A stretch of DNA of 64,000 nucleotides, from assembly GCA_947095535.1 (NCBI GenBank), contig OX352772.1:314474018-314538017 (forward strand). The letters run 5' to 3'. This stretch comes from Poecilobothrus nobilitatus. Taxonomy: Eukaryota; Arthropoda; Insecta; Diptera; Dolichopodidae. Below, one piece after another: positions 1-12,960 of this stretch. The notes below the pieces were generated by a model. That model did not search any database, had not been told where the DNA came from, and saw only the letters and a program-made list of their open reading frames with translations. How positions within the stretch are numbered: the first letter of the stretch is position 1; each line of letters begins with the position of its first letter. The position numbers and the translations under genes were made by a program.

Positions 1-239
1 CTTTAGCTTTCTTAGGTCTATATCAAAATTAGAAATTTAATAACATAATTATAAACATCATTATCGCCATCACAGTTGAAGGTCATCATCATCATCATAA
101 CCAATACTACCAACCTTATTATGTAACCAATAATAAAAATATCATCTAAAAAAAAAAATTAATGCCGAATGCCTCATTTGACAAGATTTAATATCTCATA
201 CTAAATATACACAAATTGTGGGTCGCTCATGGGTAGAAC
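1..239. other. Non-coding A+T-rich edge
   Basis: No coding signal is visible on either strand. A short (TCA)n run lies near 83-98. The first recognisable sequence is the LINE relic that starts at about 240. Confidence 0.6.
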
Positions 240-1130
240 ACCATGGATTTGGATTCAAACAAGAAACTGAAACTAGAGAAGCCTAGAGGAGAACTTTTTA
301 ATATTGAAGTACTAGTGCAGAATTGTCGTGATGTTCATAAAGATATTTTCTTATGTTTTGTTAAGGTCGTTTGATAAGGTCGGCCATCAAAAACTTATGG
401 AGGTATTAAATAGAATTGGCATAGATCAAAATATCATAATGTGTATAAATAGCTTATATTTGCAACAAACAGCCCGTGTAAAAATAAATAGTTTGCTGAG
501 ACAAAGCGTTGATATTCAAAAAGGAGTTCGACAAGGCTGTATTCTCTCCGCTTTACTGTTTAACATCTTTGATGAAGCCATTTTTCGGGAAACAGTGAAT
601 GATGTAGATGTTGGTATAAAAGTAAAATCATATATAAATAACATCAGATATGCAGATGATACAGTTCTTATAACAGACAACCTAAGGGATTTACAACATA
701 TAGTCGAGAAAGTCAACCATCATAGCGAATTGTTTAACTTCAAAATAAATATCTGAAAATCTAAATTAATGATCGTAAGTAGAAAAAGAACACCTTACAC
801 TGCAGCAACAATTAAAATAAATAACCATTAAATTGAGAGAGTCTCCACGTACAAATATCTCGAATGCTGGTTACACGAGGATTGGAGCTGCGAAAAGGAA
901 ATTAGATGTCGAATTGAAACAGGAAGAAATGCATTTCTTAAATACAAACAAGTTTTTTTTCTGTCATGACATGAACTTGGGCCTTCGCTTATGATTCGTG
1001 CTATGATAAATGCTATGTTTGGTCTATTCTCCTATATGGTATGGATCTTAAAAGTAAGCAAAGCGTTCCAAATATCATACGACCGCTAACATCCAATTAG
1101 AGATAGGCAGCAAAAGAAGAAGACTAATGA
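240..1130 (+). pseudogene. Decayed LINE reverse transcriptase relic
   Basis: This is a remnant of the RT domain of a non-LTR retrotransposon. Translation reads through at least three frames: FGFKQETETREA near 250, an NIEVLVQNCRDVHKDIF-like block near 300-350, then an open stretch at 328-756 with FDKVGHQKLMEVL, GVRQGCILSALLFNI and the catalytic YADD box at 649-660. Beyond 756 the frame continues with stops (STYKYLECWLHEDW near 842, then a degenerate region like MxLYGxExW near 1020-1060). The QFGFR, GxRQGCxLSPxLFN and YADDTVL boxes are standard RT motifs of the insect endonuclease-reverse transcriptase type. A frameshift has removed the motif-A Asp just before FDKV, so the element is dead. The endonuclease is absent, so the copy is truncated at both ends. 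Clade not assigned. Confidence 0.85.
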
Positions 1131-2130
1131 GACAAAATAAAAAAATGGAATTTTGCAAATGTCTTTTTATGCCAATTCGGTTTATCTAAAATGTCTTTTT
1201 GAGAAATGGGTTTAGCCTAATTGGGATGCCCCCATATTAATTATACATTTCTTTAACGGTATTTGAATTTTCAACTCTTAGTTATTTAATATCCTAATTT
1301 GTAAGCAATTTAATATTATATTGCTTAGATTTAGAATTGCAATATATATATATATATATATAGGAGTACTTTGGTGGCATAGTCAGGAACGTATGAAGAC
1401 CCATAGATGCCTTAAGCACTTAAAAAAATAAATAATATAATTTTACATACGCACTCTTGCAGTTTAGCAATGTAAAATTATTGACACTACTCCTCAAAAT
1501 ATCGTCTTAAAGAAAAAGTACCACATTTTGCCAAGATTTATAGGTATTTTTATTATTATGAATATAGACATTTTCATAAACAACCTATGACTATGCTCTT
1601 GTTAGGTAGTCTATCTCATCTAGGTGATTATATTTAAAAAAAGATACTCCGATTTTGTAGTAAAATTTAAATATAGCAAAAAAAAAAAAATAATAAAACT
1701 AAGGTGCCAATTTTTCGGACTTTGTTTTCTAATATTTTTTTCTTTTTTAGTCTCTATTACAGTATTGTGGACTAGATGTTTTAAATCCCATCGGTGCCAC
1801 TTCTGGCTCTCAAAAAACGGAACCTTCACCAATATAATACCTAATATTTATAAAAGCCAGTATTTCTAAAAGTAAAATTCTTTCTTCACCAATTATTCCA
1901 AAATGAAGTATTTATATGACAAAATTTAAATTCATACAAGATTACAAGACTACAAGGGTTGCTACAATAGACTGAATACAGAGTACGACTCAAAAACCAA
2001 AGTAAAATTTATTTGTATGAAATTTTTTATACTAGAAAAAAAAAAGTGATTTGTCATTTCAGAGTCTCTGTTATGCCCTAATTTTCATGATGCCCTAAAT
2101 AAGTGTTTAGTTTGCTTAAAGGTTAATCCA
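1131..2130. repeat. Non-coding spacer with (AT)n microsatellite
   Basis: An (AT)n run occupies about 1340-1362. The small overlapping ORFs near 1620-1870 sit on opposite strands over the same low-complexity sequence and have no motif. Nothing else is supported. Confidence 0.5.
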
Positions 2131-2315
2131 GTATTGGGCCTAGTGAATAAGAGCGTATAAAATACGCTGTAAACACAGAGTGAATGTGGGTTCGAATTTC
2201 ACACTTTTCGTAAGAATAATTCCGCCTTACAACATTAACATCCACCTCTACAATGTAAAGGCTGTGTAATTTTTGCGTGTCATATTTATGTGGCAAGGAA
2301 ATAAACTAAAAAATA
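2131..2315 (+). mobile_element. tRNA-derived SINE, family 1, copy 1
   Basis: The head carries an A-box-like GGCCTAGTGAATAAGAGCG followed by the GCGTATAAAATACGC hairpin. A B-box-like GGGTTCGAATTTC lies about 50 bp downstream. The body and tail match the other family copies, with a TATTTATGTGGCAAGGAAAT tail and an A-rich end. The tail is diverged and has lost part of the AGGAAA/TTTCCT stem. The family was defined by comparing the eight copies in this window. Confidence 0.85.
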
Positions 2316-3270
2316 TATATATCACATTCATATGAAATTTAAAAATTTTTATTAAGAGTGGTTTACTTGAAGAAACATCAGAGATTAAGCGTCTGTAATA
2401 AAACATCATATTTATCAAATATAAACAGTTTATTTTATTTTATTAAATTTTTATTTAAAAGTAGTTGGAAAAAGTAAACACTCGCATGCTACAAATCTTT
2501 TTAAATAAAAACTATTTCTTTGTACCAATGGTTCGTTTTTTAAAAATTTATTGTTACGTGAAAAATAATTTGATATGTACATATATGTAACATTATGTAC
2601 GTATGTAAACTAATTTTGTATAGCTGCATAGCTGTGTCCTTTCAAACGATCATAGAGTTAAAAAAATTTCAAAACATTTTCTTGTAATTTTATTAATTAA
2701 GGATTTGCTTTTTGTTTGACTTAAAGAAAATAATTTTAAGAATATTCTCCACAGTCCACATCATTTCCTTCAAAATGGAGTTTTTAAAATTAAACAAAAA
2801 AATATAGGTATATATTTGTAAAATATAAAAATAATATATGCATATATAAAACTAGGTTTATGATATTAATTGTATAAATAGCTATGCAAGTATTTTATTT
2901 TCAATGAGTATAAGGTATATATGTATATATATTATTTTAAAAACTTATTTTTCTAACATTTTTTTATTTATTTTTATAAATAATAGAAGAAATTAAACTG
3001 TTTAAGTATTAAACTTTACACAGTAACCATAAAATAATTAATTTAATTAAATAATATTAAAATTGGAAACTTTTTTTATTTAATTTAAAGTTAATTATTT
3101 TATGATTTTAATTGTAGACGTTTAATAATTAATTTGCTCCAATTAATTAATAAGGAAATTTTTGCATAAAAAAATTTATAAATAATTTGAAACTTTTAAC
3201 TATTTTATTATTTTACACATTTTCTTTAAAATTTTTAATAGGGGTGGGGTATTATTAAATTATTAAAGTA
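2316..3270. other. Non-coding A+T-rich spacer
   Basis: Homopolymers and simple TA-rich sequence only. No ORF with coding character and no recognisable repeat. Confidence 0.5.
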
Positions 3271-3310
3271 GGGGCCTGAGTGGTCTAGTGAGTAAGAGCG
3301 TATAAAATAT
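3271..3310 (+). mobile_element. SINE family 1, 5' head fragment
   Basis: A 40-bp stretch beginning GGGGCCTGAGTGGTCTAGTG and running through GTAAGAGCGTATAAAAT matches the A-box region of SINE family 1 and stops inside the first hairpin. The body and tail are missing, so this is a deletion remnant. Confidence 0.8.
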
Positions 3311-6300
3311 TCATTTTAAAAGAAAAACTTATTATATACATATTATAATGGAAGAAATTTGGAACTTATAACTATTACTATTTTACTGTATATTGCATCA
3401 TTTTATAATCGTTATAGAAATCGAAGTATGTAACAATAAAAGTTTTGATGCTGTCATTGCATCATAATATAAAAAAAATAAGTAGATAATATGTAATATT
3501 AATAATCCACTTCCGGTTCAGTTTCTTTTCTTGTATCGTGCTTTTCCTTTTTTTCTGTTTACTAAAAGAGTAGAAGTGACTGTATTATACAGCAATAAGT
3601 AGGGTAGGGATCGGATATGCGGTTAAAAAAGAGTTAGTTGGTAAGTGAATCTGTTTAAAATCATTTTAAATTTGGACGAATTAAAAGTGAAAAAATTACC
3701 AGCTTTTTGGAACACATGGTGAACACATGAATGGTAATAGGTTTCACATTTTTGCAGCTCTGACAAGAAACTAATTGAAATAATCAGTAGAGTACAAATA
3801 AGATAGTTTCAAGTACTAGGAATGAGTAATTGTAGCCCTCTAGAAGTATGTTTGAGTTGTTTCAGGGGAGGCAATAATGATTTAATTTTATCTTAGCAAA
3901 GGTACCTGCAAGATATCTATAAAAAAAAAGGAAAACAGCTCCAATATTACAACAAATGCTTAAATAGTTGATAAGCCTTCTATACACTTATCTGTATAAT
4001 GAGAATTCATACATCGCACGGTAGTTGAACCTGCATAGAAACCCTATCGGCTTTCTGCTATATGTCTGAAGTTATTTATGGCTCTTCAGCTGTATTCTAA
4101 CCAGAAGACAATGATATTAGCTTTATCAACGTTTTGATATGCCTTAGCGACCCTATTATTAAATATTTAATAATAGATGTCGCACTAGATGTAGAACTAA
4201 AAAGATTTCGTTTTTATGAATGATTTTAAATCCATTATATATAAGAAAATACATTGTATAGTAGTGATTAAAATATTTTACTAGGAAAACGGTTACAAAA
4301 TCAACCCAAATTTATATTTTACCTAGCTCTTAATATGATAAAAGGTGCAAAATGAAGAAATAATTGTTAATCATTGTATTTTTCTCAAAAATTTTGCTTA
4401 AGAGAAAAATATAAATATTGAAATTCGTTAACATAAAAGGATATTTAAACTGGATTGCCTATAAATCATAAAATGATGCTATAAATTAATTATAAATGAA
4501 CATTCATTAAAAATACTTATTTATTTTGGGTATTTATTGTTATCATACCATGTGGACAGGTCAAGTAAGATTGCTCTTTTATTTTTTTTTTTTAATTAAG
4601 TTTCAAAACTACAAAATGTAATTAACCTATATTTACCTTTGGTAAACCAAAATAAGGTTTTAATATACAAAACTTTAAAAGTTTTACTTCGAAATCATAT
4701 TGTAATATAAATTATATTTATTTCTAATTGACTATCTAATATTAGACAACTTAATAAAAAGAGAACAAAATAAGTTTAATAAAGAGAGCAAAAAATAAGT
4801 TGATTTTGTTTGTGTAATATGTGTATATTATTTAAATGTATATATACAGAGTGAGCGAAAAAATTCTTATGTCATTTAAAATTAGATTATTTTCATCTAC
4901 AATCCACTCAATATATTTTCTAATATTACTGTGTTTTAATGTAATTGTAACACTTTTGGCAGATTGTTTTGACAGACAGCATATTGCAATAGAATTATGG
5001 AATTTATGGAAAATAGTGTCATTTTTAGTGTCTTATAAAACAGGTTTTTGAGCAGCTTTCTCTATTACAGTAATAAGTGCAGCATTCTTGTCCGTAATAC
5101 TTTCTTTCTATTCTTATATATTAGCTTTATGCTGGAAAATATAGACTGGTTCAAAATTTATTACTTTTTTTCCATAAAAATTCCGTTGTTGGTTCTGCTG
5201 AAAGAGCTCTACCCTCATCTTACTAGGAATTGATATTCTAGCATATTTTTAGCATATTTTGCATCAAGTGAATGAAAGATTTTTGGATCACTTTTTTCGT
5301 ATGCATATTTTAATATTTGTACCCCCCCTCCACTTTAATTTACATGCAGTATTTGCGTTTGTAACTTTGGATTTTCGATTTTTATGATTTTTCTGATATT
5401 TTTGAATTTTTCAAAACTTCCAAAAATTGTTGATACATTCTGTATTAACCTTATAAAATAATGTGAAAAAAATATTAACTAAAGACCAACTTTTTTTAAA
5501 AAAATTTAATGTAAAAAAAAAATAAAATTAATTTTTAAAACTTTTTCAATTTTTTTTTTGAAACAATCATAATATAGTTTTTATTTCTCATATAATTTTT
5601 ATATTATTAAAATTTTTTATATTATCAAATTTCTAAAAAAAAGTATATGTATGTAACTAAATTTACAATTGTGGCAATAATATTGTTAACAATTAATTAT
5701 TGATGATAAATAACTAAACATTTCTTATTTCAGCAGAAAACGTAAGCAAAACTGTACTTCGTTTATTCATTTCTAAATACAGGCGCAAAATCAAATAGGC
5801 ATGACTAACAACTCCAATGGTTGGCTTTTGATGTTTTTGGTTCGATAGTTCAGAATGTTAATGACACAAAAAAAAACATGGTGGCTGTGCTAAAAACTAA
5901 ATTTAATAACTTAATAGAAAAAAATAATTAGAACAAAATTAAGTAGAGTGGAAAGTTAAAGACGTTCTAGAAAAATGGGGCTAGGAAAATTAATTAACCA
6001 TATTTATGAAAGACTGAATCTACATACAGAATTTTGTTTGGATATCCACATTACACTGGACTGAAATGAAATTTTTATTAAGTGTATTTTCACAACTGTA
6101 TTTATTATATCTGAGACTAATTTGTAGACATGGATTTACATTGTGAATCAAAATGTTGGGATTAGAAAAGAAATGATATTTCATAACTTTTGGATTACAA
6201 TATTTAATAAAAAGTACTAAACATTAAAAAATTAAATCTGCAGAAGTTTTACGCTTTTTTTTTTTTTTTAAATAAATAACTGAATTATAAAGGTTAAAGG

Positions 6301-6426
6301 GTATAAAATATTTCTGATAAAGAGTGATCTTAGGGAAGTTGATTAATTTTATTTGACAATTTATTTTGGAAATTTTAAACAGCCTATCAAAACTATTTAT
6401 TTTTATTTGGTACAGTTGCTCTTATT
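3311..6426. other. Non-coding spacer, no gene recognised
   Basis: Short ORFs at 4836-5051 and 5048-5233 are hydrophobic, low-complexity products of T-rich DNA and have no family motif. A slightly less A+T-rich patch near 3990-4150 could be a very old repeat, but nothing could be matched. Confidence 0.45.
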
Positions 6427-6620
6427 ATTTTTTTTTTTGTAATGTATTTCTCTGCCACATAAATGTGGAAAGGAAATTACACAGCCTTTCCTGTTCAGAC
6501 GTGACTGTACATGTTGTAAGGGGGAATAATTCCTACGACGTGTGTGGGATTTGAACCCAAACTCCCTCGGTGTTTACAGCATATTTTATACGCTCTTACC
6601 CACTAGGCCACCGAGGCCCC
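6427..6620 (-). mobile_element. SINE family 1, near full-length copy (minus)
   Basis: Read on the minus strand it starts GGGGCCTCGGTGGCCTAGTG, contains the GCGTAT/ATAYGC hairpin, CACCGAGGGAG, a B-box GGGTTCAAATCCC, the GTCGTAG...TTAC segment, AGGAAAGGCTGTGTAATTTC and the CCACATTTATGTGG tail, ending in an A-rich run. This is the best copy for deriving the family consensus. Confidence 0.9.
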
Positions 6621-8597
6621 GTTCCTCGTATTAAGGTGATCTTTGTTCTAGTTGCATATGTTATTTTAAAAGAAACCTTTTACAGAATTGTTTTAAATAC
6701 TTACTATAACCAACACGATTATAACATTAGATTTTTAAAGCTGAATAAAACAATTTAAAGTTAATCTTCTTACAAAATTATTAAAAGAATTTTTAATTTT
6801 ACATTAACTGCACTCAAAAAAAAAGATGATATTATTTCAAGCTGTGATAAAACAGTCGAATTAATAACATTTGCTCAGAAGAGTTAATTCAATTGGCATT
6901 AAATTGAACTTTGGCTGATTAATGAAAAAATAATGACCAAAATTATTATTTTAAGTTTAATTTTGTTTCCTGATGAAAAGCAGCTGATTATTACAAAAAT
7001 TTTAGTCTATTTTAGTTAATATAAAGCCGCATTAAATCTAACTTAACTTTTAACTATAGTAAAATGTTAGAATTTAAAAAAAATATATTTTAAATTTTTA
7101 ATTTAAAATATATCTAATTTTATAAAATGAAATTTTTAAAAAATTAAAAAAGGGATTCGATTATCCTTTGAACCAGAAATTCCCTCAAATACTGATTATA
7201 AATATAATTTTTTCTTTCACTTTATTTTTGTTTTTCTTTTATTTTTATTTTTTTTTTGATTAAATAATTTCAACATTTTTTTTTTTTTTTTTACCTATAC
7301 AATAAAATAACAAAAAAAACTTCACATTCATCGTATTTGAAAGACTAAGAAATAATAAAAAAGGATTCCTTCTATTTTCTATCTCTTTTAATCTTACATA
7401 CAATATAATATCAATGGAAAATGAAGAGACAAAAAGCTAATTAAGTTTATGTCAAAGTAAATTTGTTTTCCATGGCTTTTTACCCTGAAGGGCAATTAAT
7501 ATTATGTGGGGGCAATCCAAGAGATTTACAATAATGAATATTGGTAGTATGAGAGATTGTACCAATTTGAAAGAATGTTAAAACAAGAGAAAAGAAAAAA
7601 AAACGAAAAAAAAACAAAATAGTAATAAGAATTAAAGAAGGAAAAAAAAAGTATAATGGTAGTAACATTAAATGGGAGTTAAATTGAGCTGAGTTAGGTT
7701 TGGAATGAGATAAGTTTTCATTTTTGTATAAAAGTTGTTTGGCAGTCATTAAGTAAATTGATTGTCCTCAAATAAAAGGAAAAATTATTTTTTTTTGTTT
7801 TCCTTCCTTTTTTTTTTTTTTGTTTACCGCCTTTATATAAAAAGTAGTCGTATATAATTATAGAGTAGTAATATGGTAACTTCTTAATCGTAAGAGGATT
7901 TACTATAGTTTTAAACAAAGATTCAAAGATTCAAGAAATATTTTAATATTTTTTTCTTTGGTTTATTGAGCAAATCGAAGACTAACGGTATTTTGTATTT
8001 TCTAAATACATACATCCGTTTATAGATCTGTTTTTTTTTTTTCGGTTTATTAAATTTCTTTGGGATCCAAAAATGGTGGTGATTTTTTTTCAATATTTTT
8101 CTGAGAATTAAAAAAAAAATCAATTTTCATTTATTGTTGGGTATTGCAGATAGGGTATATAGTAAAAAAATTTTTTGAATGGTATCAACATAATGGTACG
8201 AGGCCGAATAATGTCATGAAATTGTGTACGGGTATTTTATTTTAACTTTGAATAGATAAAGATATGGTATGGATTAATGAAAATTATTTAAAATACATAA
8301 AGAATCGTTTTAATAATGAGTTACCTTACCAAAATTAATGTTTTTTTTAAATTGTTTTATAGTAGATCAAAATAGTAAATAGTCTTGTAAAACATAAATA
8401 TTGAAATATATAGTATTGTGACTGGTAAGGAATGGACTGGATAAAATAATTGAACTTCGATACGATGAATATGAGAAGATCTCATATTAGTTAATTAACT
8501 TCTTAATTTTTTTTTTAATTCTAATATATCATTTAATTTTTTTTCAATAGGTAGCTTTAAAGATTAAACATTTTCCTTTTTCCTCTAACTCCTCGAG
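6621..8597. other. Non-coding spacer rich in homopolymers
   Basis: Long T and A runs, for example near 7240-7295, 7800-7820 and 8030-8042, generate spurious Lys- and Phe-rich ORFs on both strands. No motif or exon was recognised. Confidence 0.5.
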
Positions 8598-9180
8598 GGA
8601 GCATAGAGCATTGACTTGCTTCTCCATTGCTTTCGATTATTAGTGATGATTTTTATTTATTCCGAAGTTAGCTGGCTTTTTGCCGCTAGTTCGGCCGTTA
8701 TTGATGGTCTCCAGGTGTTAATGGGTCGATTTTTTCTTCGGCTTCCTTGGGGTTTCCATTCTTGGACCATTTCGGTTATATTTTCTGGATGTTTGCTCAA
8801 GATGTAGCCTATTCACCTCCACTTTTGACGATTGATTTGGTTCATTTTTGTTTCTTTGCCTGTTAATTGCCATAAGATTTTGTTGCTGATGGTATCTGGC
8901 AAGAATATTCAGCATATTCTTTGTTGGCACTTGTTCGAAAATACTTGGAATATTTGCTTGATCTTGTTAGTAGTTATCCAGGTTCCGCTATTATACAGTA
9001 ATATAGACATTACATATGCGTTGAATTTTCTGATTTTGATTTTTCTTGTTATTTGGCCATTTTTCGATATTGAAATTAGTTCACCAAGGGTGGCTATGGT
9101 TATTCATAGTCTGTCGGTCTGTCGACCTCCAAAGGTTCAATGTAATGCTATATTTTTACTATTTTATCGTTCCTTACCAA
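8598..9180 (-). pseudogene. Decayed LINE RT C-terminal relic (minus)
   Basis: On the minus strand a broken reading frame gives, in order, RKFNAYVMSILLYNSGTW (near 9000-9060), FQVFSNKCQQRIF followed by a stop, then KMNQINRQKWRWIGYILSK-like sequence, ENITEMVQEWKPQGSRRK, NTWRPSI and a terminal KQWRSKSML. These follow the C-terminal order of insect endonuclease-reverse transcriptases (LLYGxETW, RWxWxGHxxR, LxWxPQGKRxxGRPxxTW, NRxxWRxxVxALC). Stops and frameshifts are frequent. The palm domain is missing, so this is a 5'-truncated dead copy. The patch is visibly richer in G+C than its surroundings, which is why ORFs appear on both strands here. Confidence 0.8.
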
Positions 9181-11756
9181 CTATAGATTTTCCTTTAGGT
9201 TTTAAGTTTTCCTAGTTAACTTAAAAATGGTTGACTTATATTATTTGACTCTTATTTAGGTTAAAAAAAATATATATTTGGAGTATATTTGGATAAAAAT
9301 AGTAAATTACACTAGTTGTATATGTTTTAAAGATATTGGTCACGTAAATTGTTAATATCTATATTTGATAAAATGAATTTAAAGATATTATTAAGGAAGA
9401 TTTTACAGATAGTAAAAAAAAAATGGTTAGAAATAATCATAGAATGATGTATATTTTCTTGGGAATTAAACCAACGATCTATAATTTATTATCTCAAGAA
9501 GAGAATAACAAACCCTTTTCTTTTGAAACTAGTATCACTAAACTTGTATTTTATTTAATATAAAGTAAGTATTAAATTGATTTCGTTTTTTTTTTTTTTA
9601 TTGGTTAACTTTTAAATTTAATTCGGATTTTTATAAGTTTCGCAAAAATTCTTATTTGTCTAGACAATCTTTCATATATATTGAATCTCAACAATTTTTC
9701 CTTAGGTTTTTTCCTTTTGTCTAACTTATCTATAACCAAGTAAGAAAAGTTGTAAATGAAAAGGATAATTTCATTATATAGAAAAAGATTTGTGAGAATT
9801 GGGAATTACTTTTGGAGTTTTTTTATTTTTGTTTGTTTGTTTTTTTTTTCAAACATTTTTTGATATGGATTTCTACACTATAGGATAAAGTAGGTTGAAT
9901 GAGATCCATTTTGGTAAATCATTATTGTAAATTAGTTATTTTGTCATTTTTTTTTTTTCAGTTTTTCCTTTATTTCTTGCCGATGTTAAGTATTGATCTA
10001 TTTGATTCTGTCCTTAACAGGATTGAATTGAATTAACCGATAAATTAGTTTTTTTTTTTTTTTCAATTTTTACAGTAAGAAAAAACGAGAAGGATATAGT
10101 TGAAAAAATGTTAGTAAATTTATCTGATTTTTAGGATTCTAGTGTTTTTGAATATCCTTAATTTATTTGACAATAAAATTAAAAAAAAAAATTACATGAT
10201 AAGTTCAATGCTTTTTTTTTTTTCTTTTGTAATTACCTACCTGGATTATTTAGTTGCTAATTTTATTACGAAAATTGCGGTCTTGTTGATTACACCATAT
10301 AGAGAATCCATATTATTGGGTCATTTTCAGAATGTACTGTTAGTGATATAGAAAATAAAATAATATGTTTGCAGGTATCTTTACATAGGATATTTATGTT
10401 GATAGATAAAAATATCTAGGACACATTCATGTAAATAGACAATTGATTAATTAATTTGACAAAACAACACAAAAAAAATGTTTGTTGGTTTTCTCATTCA
10501 AGTTAACCTTGATTAGTAATTTGGTGAAATGATTTAAGGTAATAAATTGATATTTATATGTGTAAAGATGTTAAGTTTATTGACGTTTGATAACCTGAAA
10601 AATAAAATAATTTTGAAAAGAAATTTTTAGTTTAAAAATATTTTAGTTTTGTAATGCAATATTATCTTTTCCTGTAAATGGGATCAAATCTACGATTTTA
10701 ATATTGTAAAAGTTTTTATATTTGAAAGCAACAAATATAAGACATATCATCTAACAATTTTGAAACAATATGAAAAAAACTTTGAAAAGCAGGGATATTG
10801 AAATTCAATTGATAGCTAATTGTTTCCTGATTGGTGAAGCTTTGAGAACAAAATACTTTTTTTTTAGAAAGAAATTTAAAGTCTCGCTTTGGCTGACGGA
10901 AATTCATTGCTTAGTGGTCTTCCAATACTATTACTCTAAATTTGTGATTATAGTGTACCTTGTTTTTTATTTAAAATCCTACCATAGAAAAAATTGGGAT
11001 AAAACATACTTTCTGAATTTAACCACATCTTAATTTTAAAGAAAGTTTAATATAGCTTTAAGCTGTACTGTAAAATCGGCAGGGATATCTTTTCTATTAT
11101 ATTGCCAGACTAATGTAGTTTTTAAACTTAAATAAGTATCACTAAACTTTGAATTTGTTAAAGCGAGGTATAATTCCTATGACCTGTTCACTATTTTTTT
11201 TTTAATCACACTTTATGAGCTTCGCGGTCATCAGACTTTCATCCTACTTAATTACTTTTGATTATTGTATAAATAGGTTTCGACATCTTAGATAAAACTT
11301 TGAGTTGTTTAGACAACTTACAAATATTATCTTTAACAACAATTTATGAGTAGAAATGCTAACCAAAGTAAAGCTGAAACAGACTAAACACTTAAGTTAC
11401 TAGAAAGTAGATTGCCAGGAATTGAAAACAAATGGTCATTTATATTAATAGAAAGCAGATGGTCATAACAGGTATTACATAGGTATAACAGGTACTTTTT
11501 CTACCTAATTATAACGCAAAAAAAATTTAATATAATTAGGATTTTTTTTTTAAAGTAAAATTTTTCATTAAAATAAAAAAAAAAATTAAAAATAAATTTA
11601 CTGCCGTAATTTATAATAATACCTTATTTTAAATAAATGCAATTACTCCTTGAAATTTTATTAAATCGACATCCTTGACACAATAAATTTTAAATAATTC
11701 CCTTTTAACTTTTTAACATTAGGTACTTTAAAATATACATATTTTTTTTACTTCTC
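9181..11756. other. Non-coding A+T-rich spacer
   Basis: Only low-complexity ORFs (10142-10351; 10716-10907 against 10770-11033 on opposite strands) with no motifs. Nothing supported. Confidence 0.5.
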
Positions 11757-11811
11757 TTTTTAGCACATTTCCAAAAAAATTTTGAAAAAATGTGCTTATT
11801 AGTTTCACTCT

Positions 11812-11840
11812 GTCCGTCCGTCCGTCCGTCCGTCCGTCTG
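11812..11840 (+). repeat. (TCCG)n microsatellite inside element A1
   Basis: Seven TCCG units in a row after CTG. The same block sits at the matching place in the inverted copy near 28402-28430, and expanded in the sister element near 62636-62671, so it belongs to the element. Confidence 0.85.
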
Positions 11841-11948
11841 TTTACAAAACTTCTACACCGTTAAAGATAGAGAAAAAAAATTTTAACCATAGGTAGGTCT
11901 CATAAAAAAAATAATTTTGTGGAACAACTTTTTCATGTAGCCCCCCCC

Positions 11949-12960
11949 ATTACGGAGCTACAGCCCCTCAAACTTTGAAAAAGCCCTATTTTTAAATGCA
12001 TATATCTTATGTTCTGCTTAAGATTTTTTCAATCTGAAAACATCATTCGACAGGTATTTCTTTTATCTTTGTAAATTAATATCAAAATTATACAATTTTT
12101 TTAAATTTAGTATTTAAATTTACCGTTATGTGAAAACCAAATTTTGCATGATTTTTCTACCTTCATAACTCCGGCACGCTTCTAGATAGAAGCCTGAAAT
12201 TTTGAGACAAGAAAGAACTTTTAGAATTAGTATAAGTTTGCTCAGAAAATTTTTTCGGACCACCCCCTGTTTATGAGCTATTAGGGCTTAAAAATTGAAA
12301 ATTTGCTATTTTTAAACACCTGTAACTTAGGAACCTGTACATATTTTACTTCTGCAAGATATAAAAATTAAAGCTACAATAATATATTTTTACGTGTGTT
12401 AAAGGTTTACTTTAATTGTAAAGGGTTCCAAAGTTGCAGCTCTTCAAAATTGAGAAAAAGGCCCATTTTCAGATGTATATATCTCGGGCTCTGCGTAATA
12501 ATTTTGCAATCTAAAACCGCCAGAAGATCGAAATTTCTATTATCTAAATAAAACAGTATCAAAATTATGTAATATTTTGTAATTTACTATTTAAATTTAC
12601 CGTTATGTGAAAACCACATTTTGCATGAAATTTCTTTTTTCATAACTCCGGCACCCCTTTAGATAGGAACCTGAAATTTTGAGACAAGAAAGAACTTTTA
12701 GAATTAGTATAAGTTTCCTCAGAAAATTTTTTGGTAACACCCCCTGTTTAAAAGTTATTACGCTAAGTTATTAATTGAAAATTTGCTATTTTTAGACACC
12801 TGTAACTTAGGCACCTGTGCAAATTTTTCTTCGGCAAGACATGAAAATTAAAGGTTCAATAATATATTTTTACGTGTGTTAACGGCTTTTCTTAGTTATA
12901 TAGGATTCCAGACTTACGGCCCCTCAAAATTTCAAAAATGTCCTATTTTCACATTTTTTC
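11949..12960 (+). repeat. Internal ~475-bp tandem repeat of element A1
   Basis: Landmarks recur in the same order with about 475 bp spacing. They are GCTACAGCCCCTCAAA / GTTGCAGCTCTTCAAAA / CTTACGGCCCCTCAAAA (near 11959, 12435, 12914), TTACCGTTATGTGAAAACCA (near 12120 and 12599), CATAACTCCGGCAC, GAATTAGTATAAGTTT, and GTAACTTAGG followed by TTTTTACGTGTGTTAA. There are two full units plus the start of a third. Confidence 0.8.

Noticed and set aside
8832..9215. 127-codon plus-strand ORF
   Set aside because: It is the antisense shadow of the decayed LINE RT on the minus strand.
11812..11840. Short CRISPR-like or satellite array
   Set aside because: It is a simple (TCCG)n microsatellite that belongs to a dispersed element and recurs at the same place in other copies.
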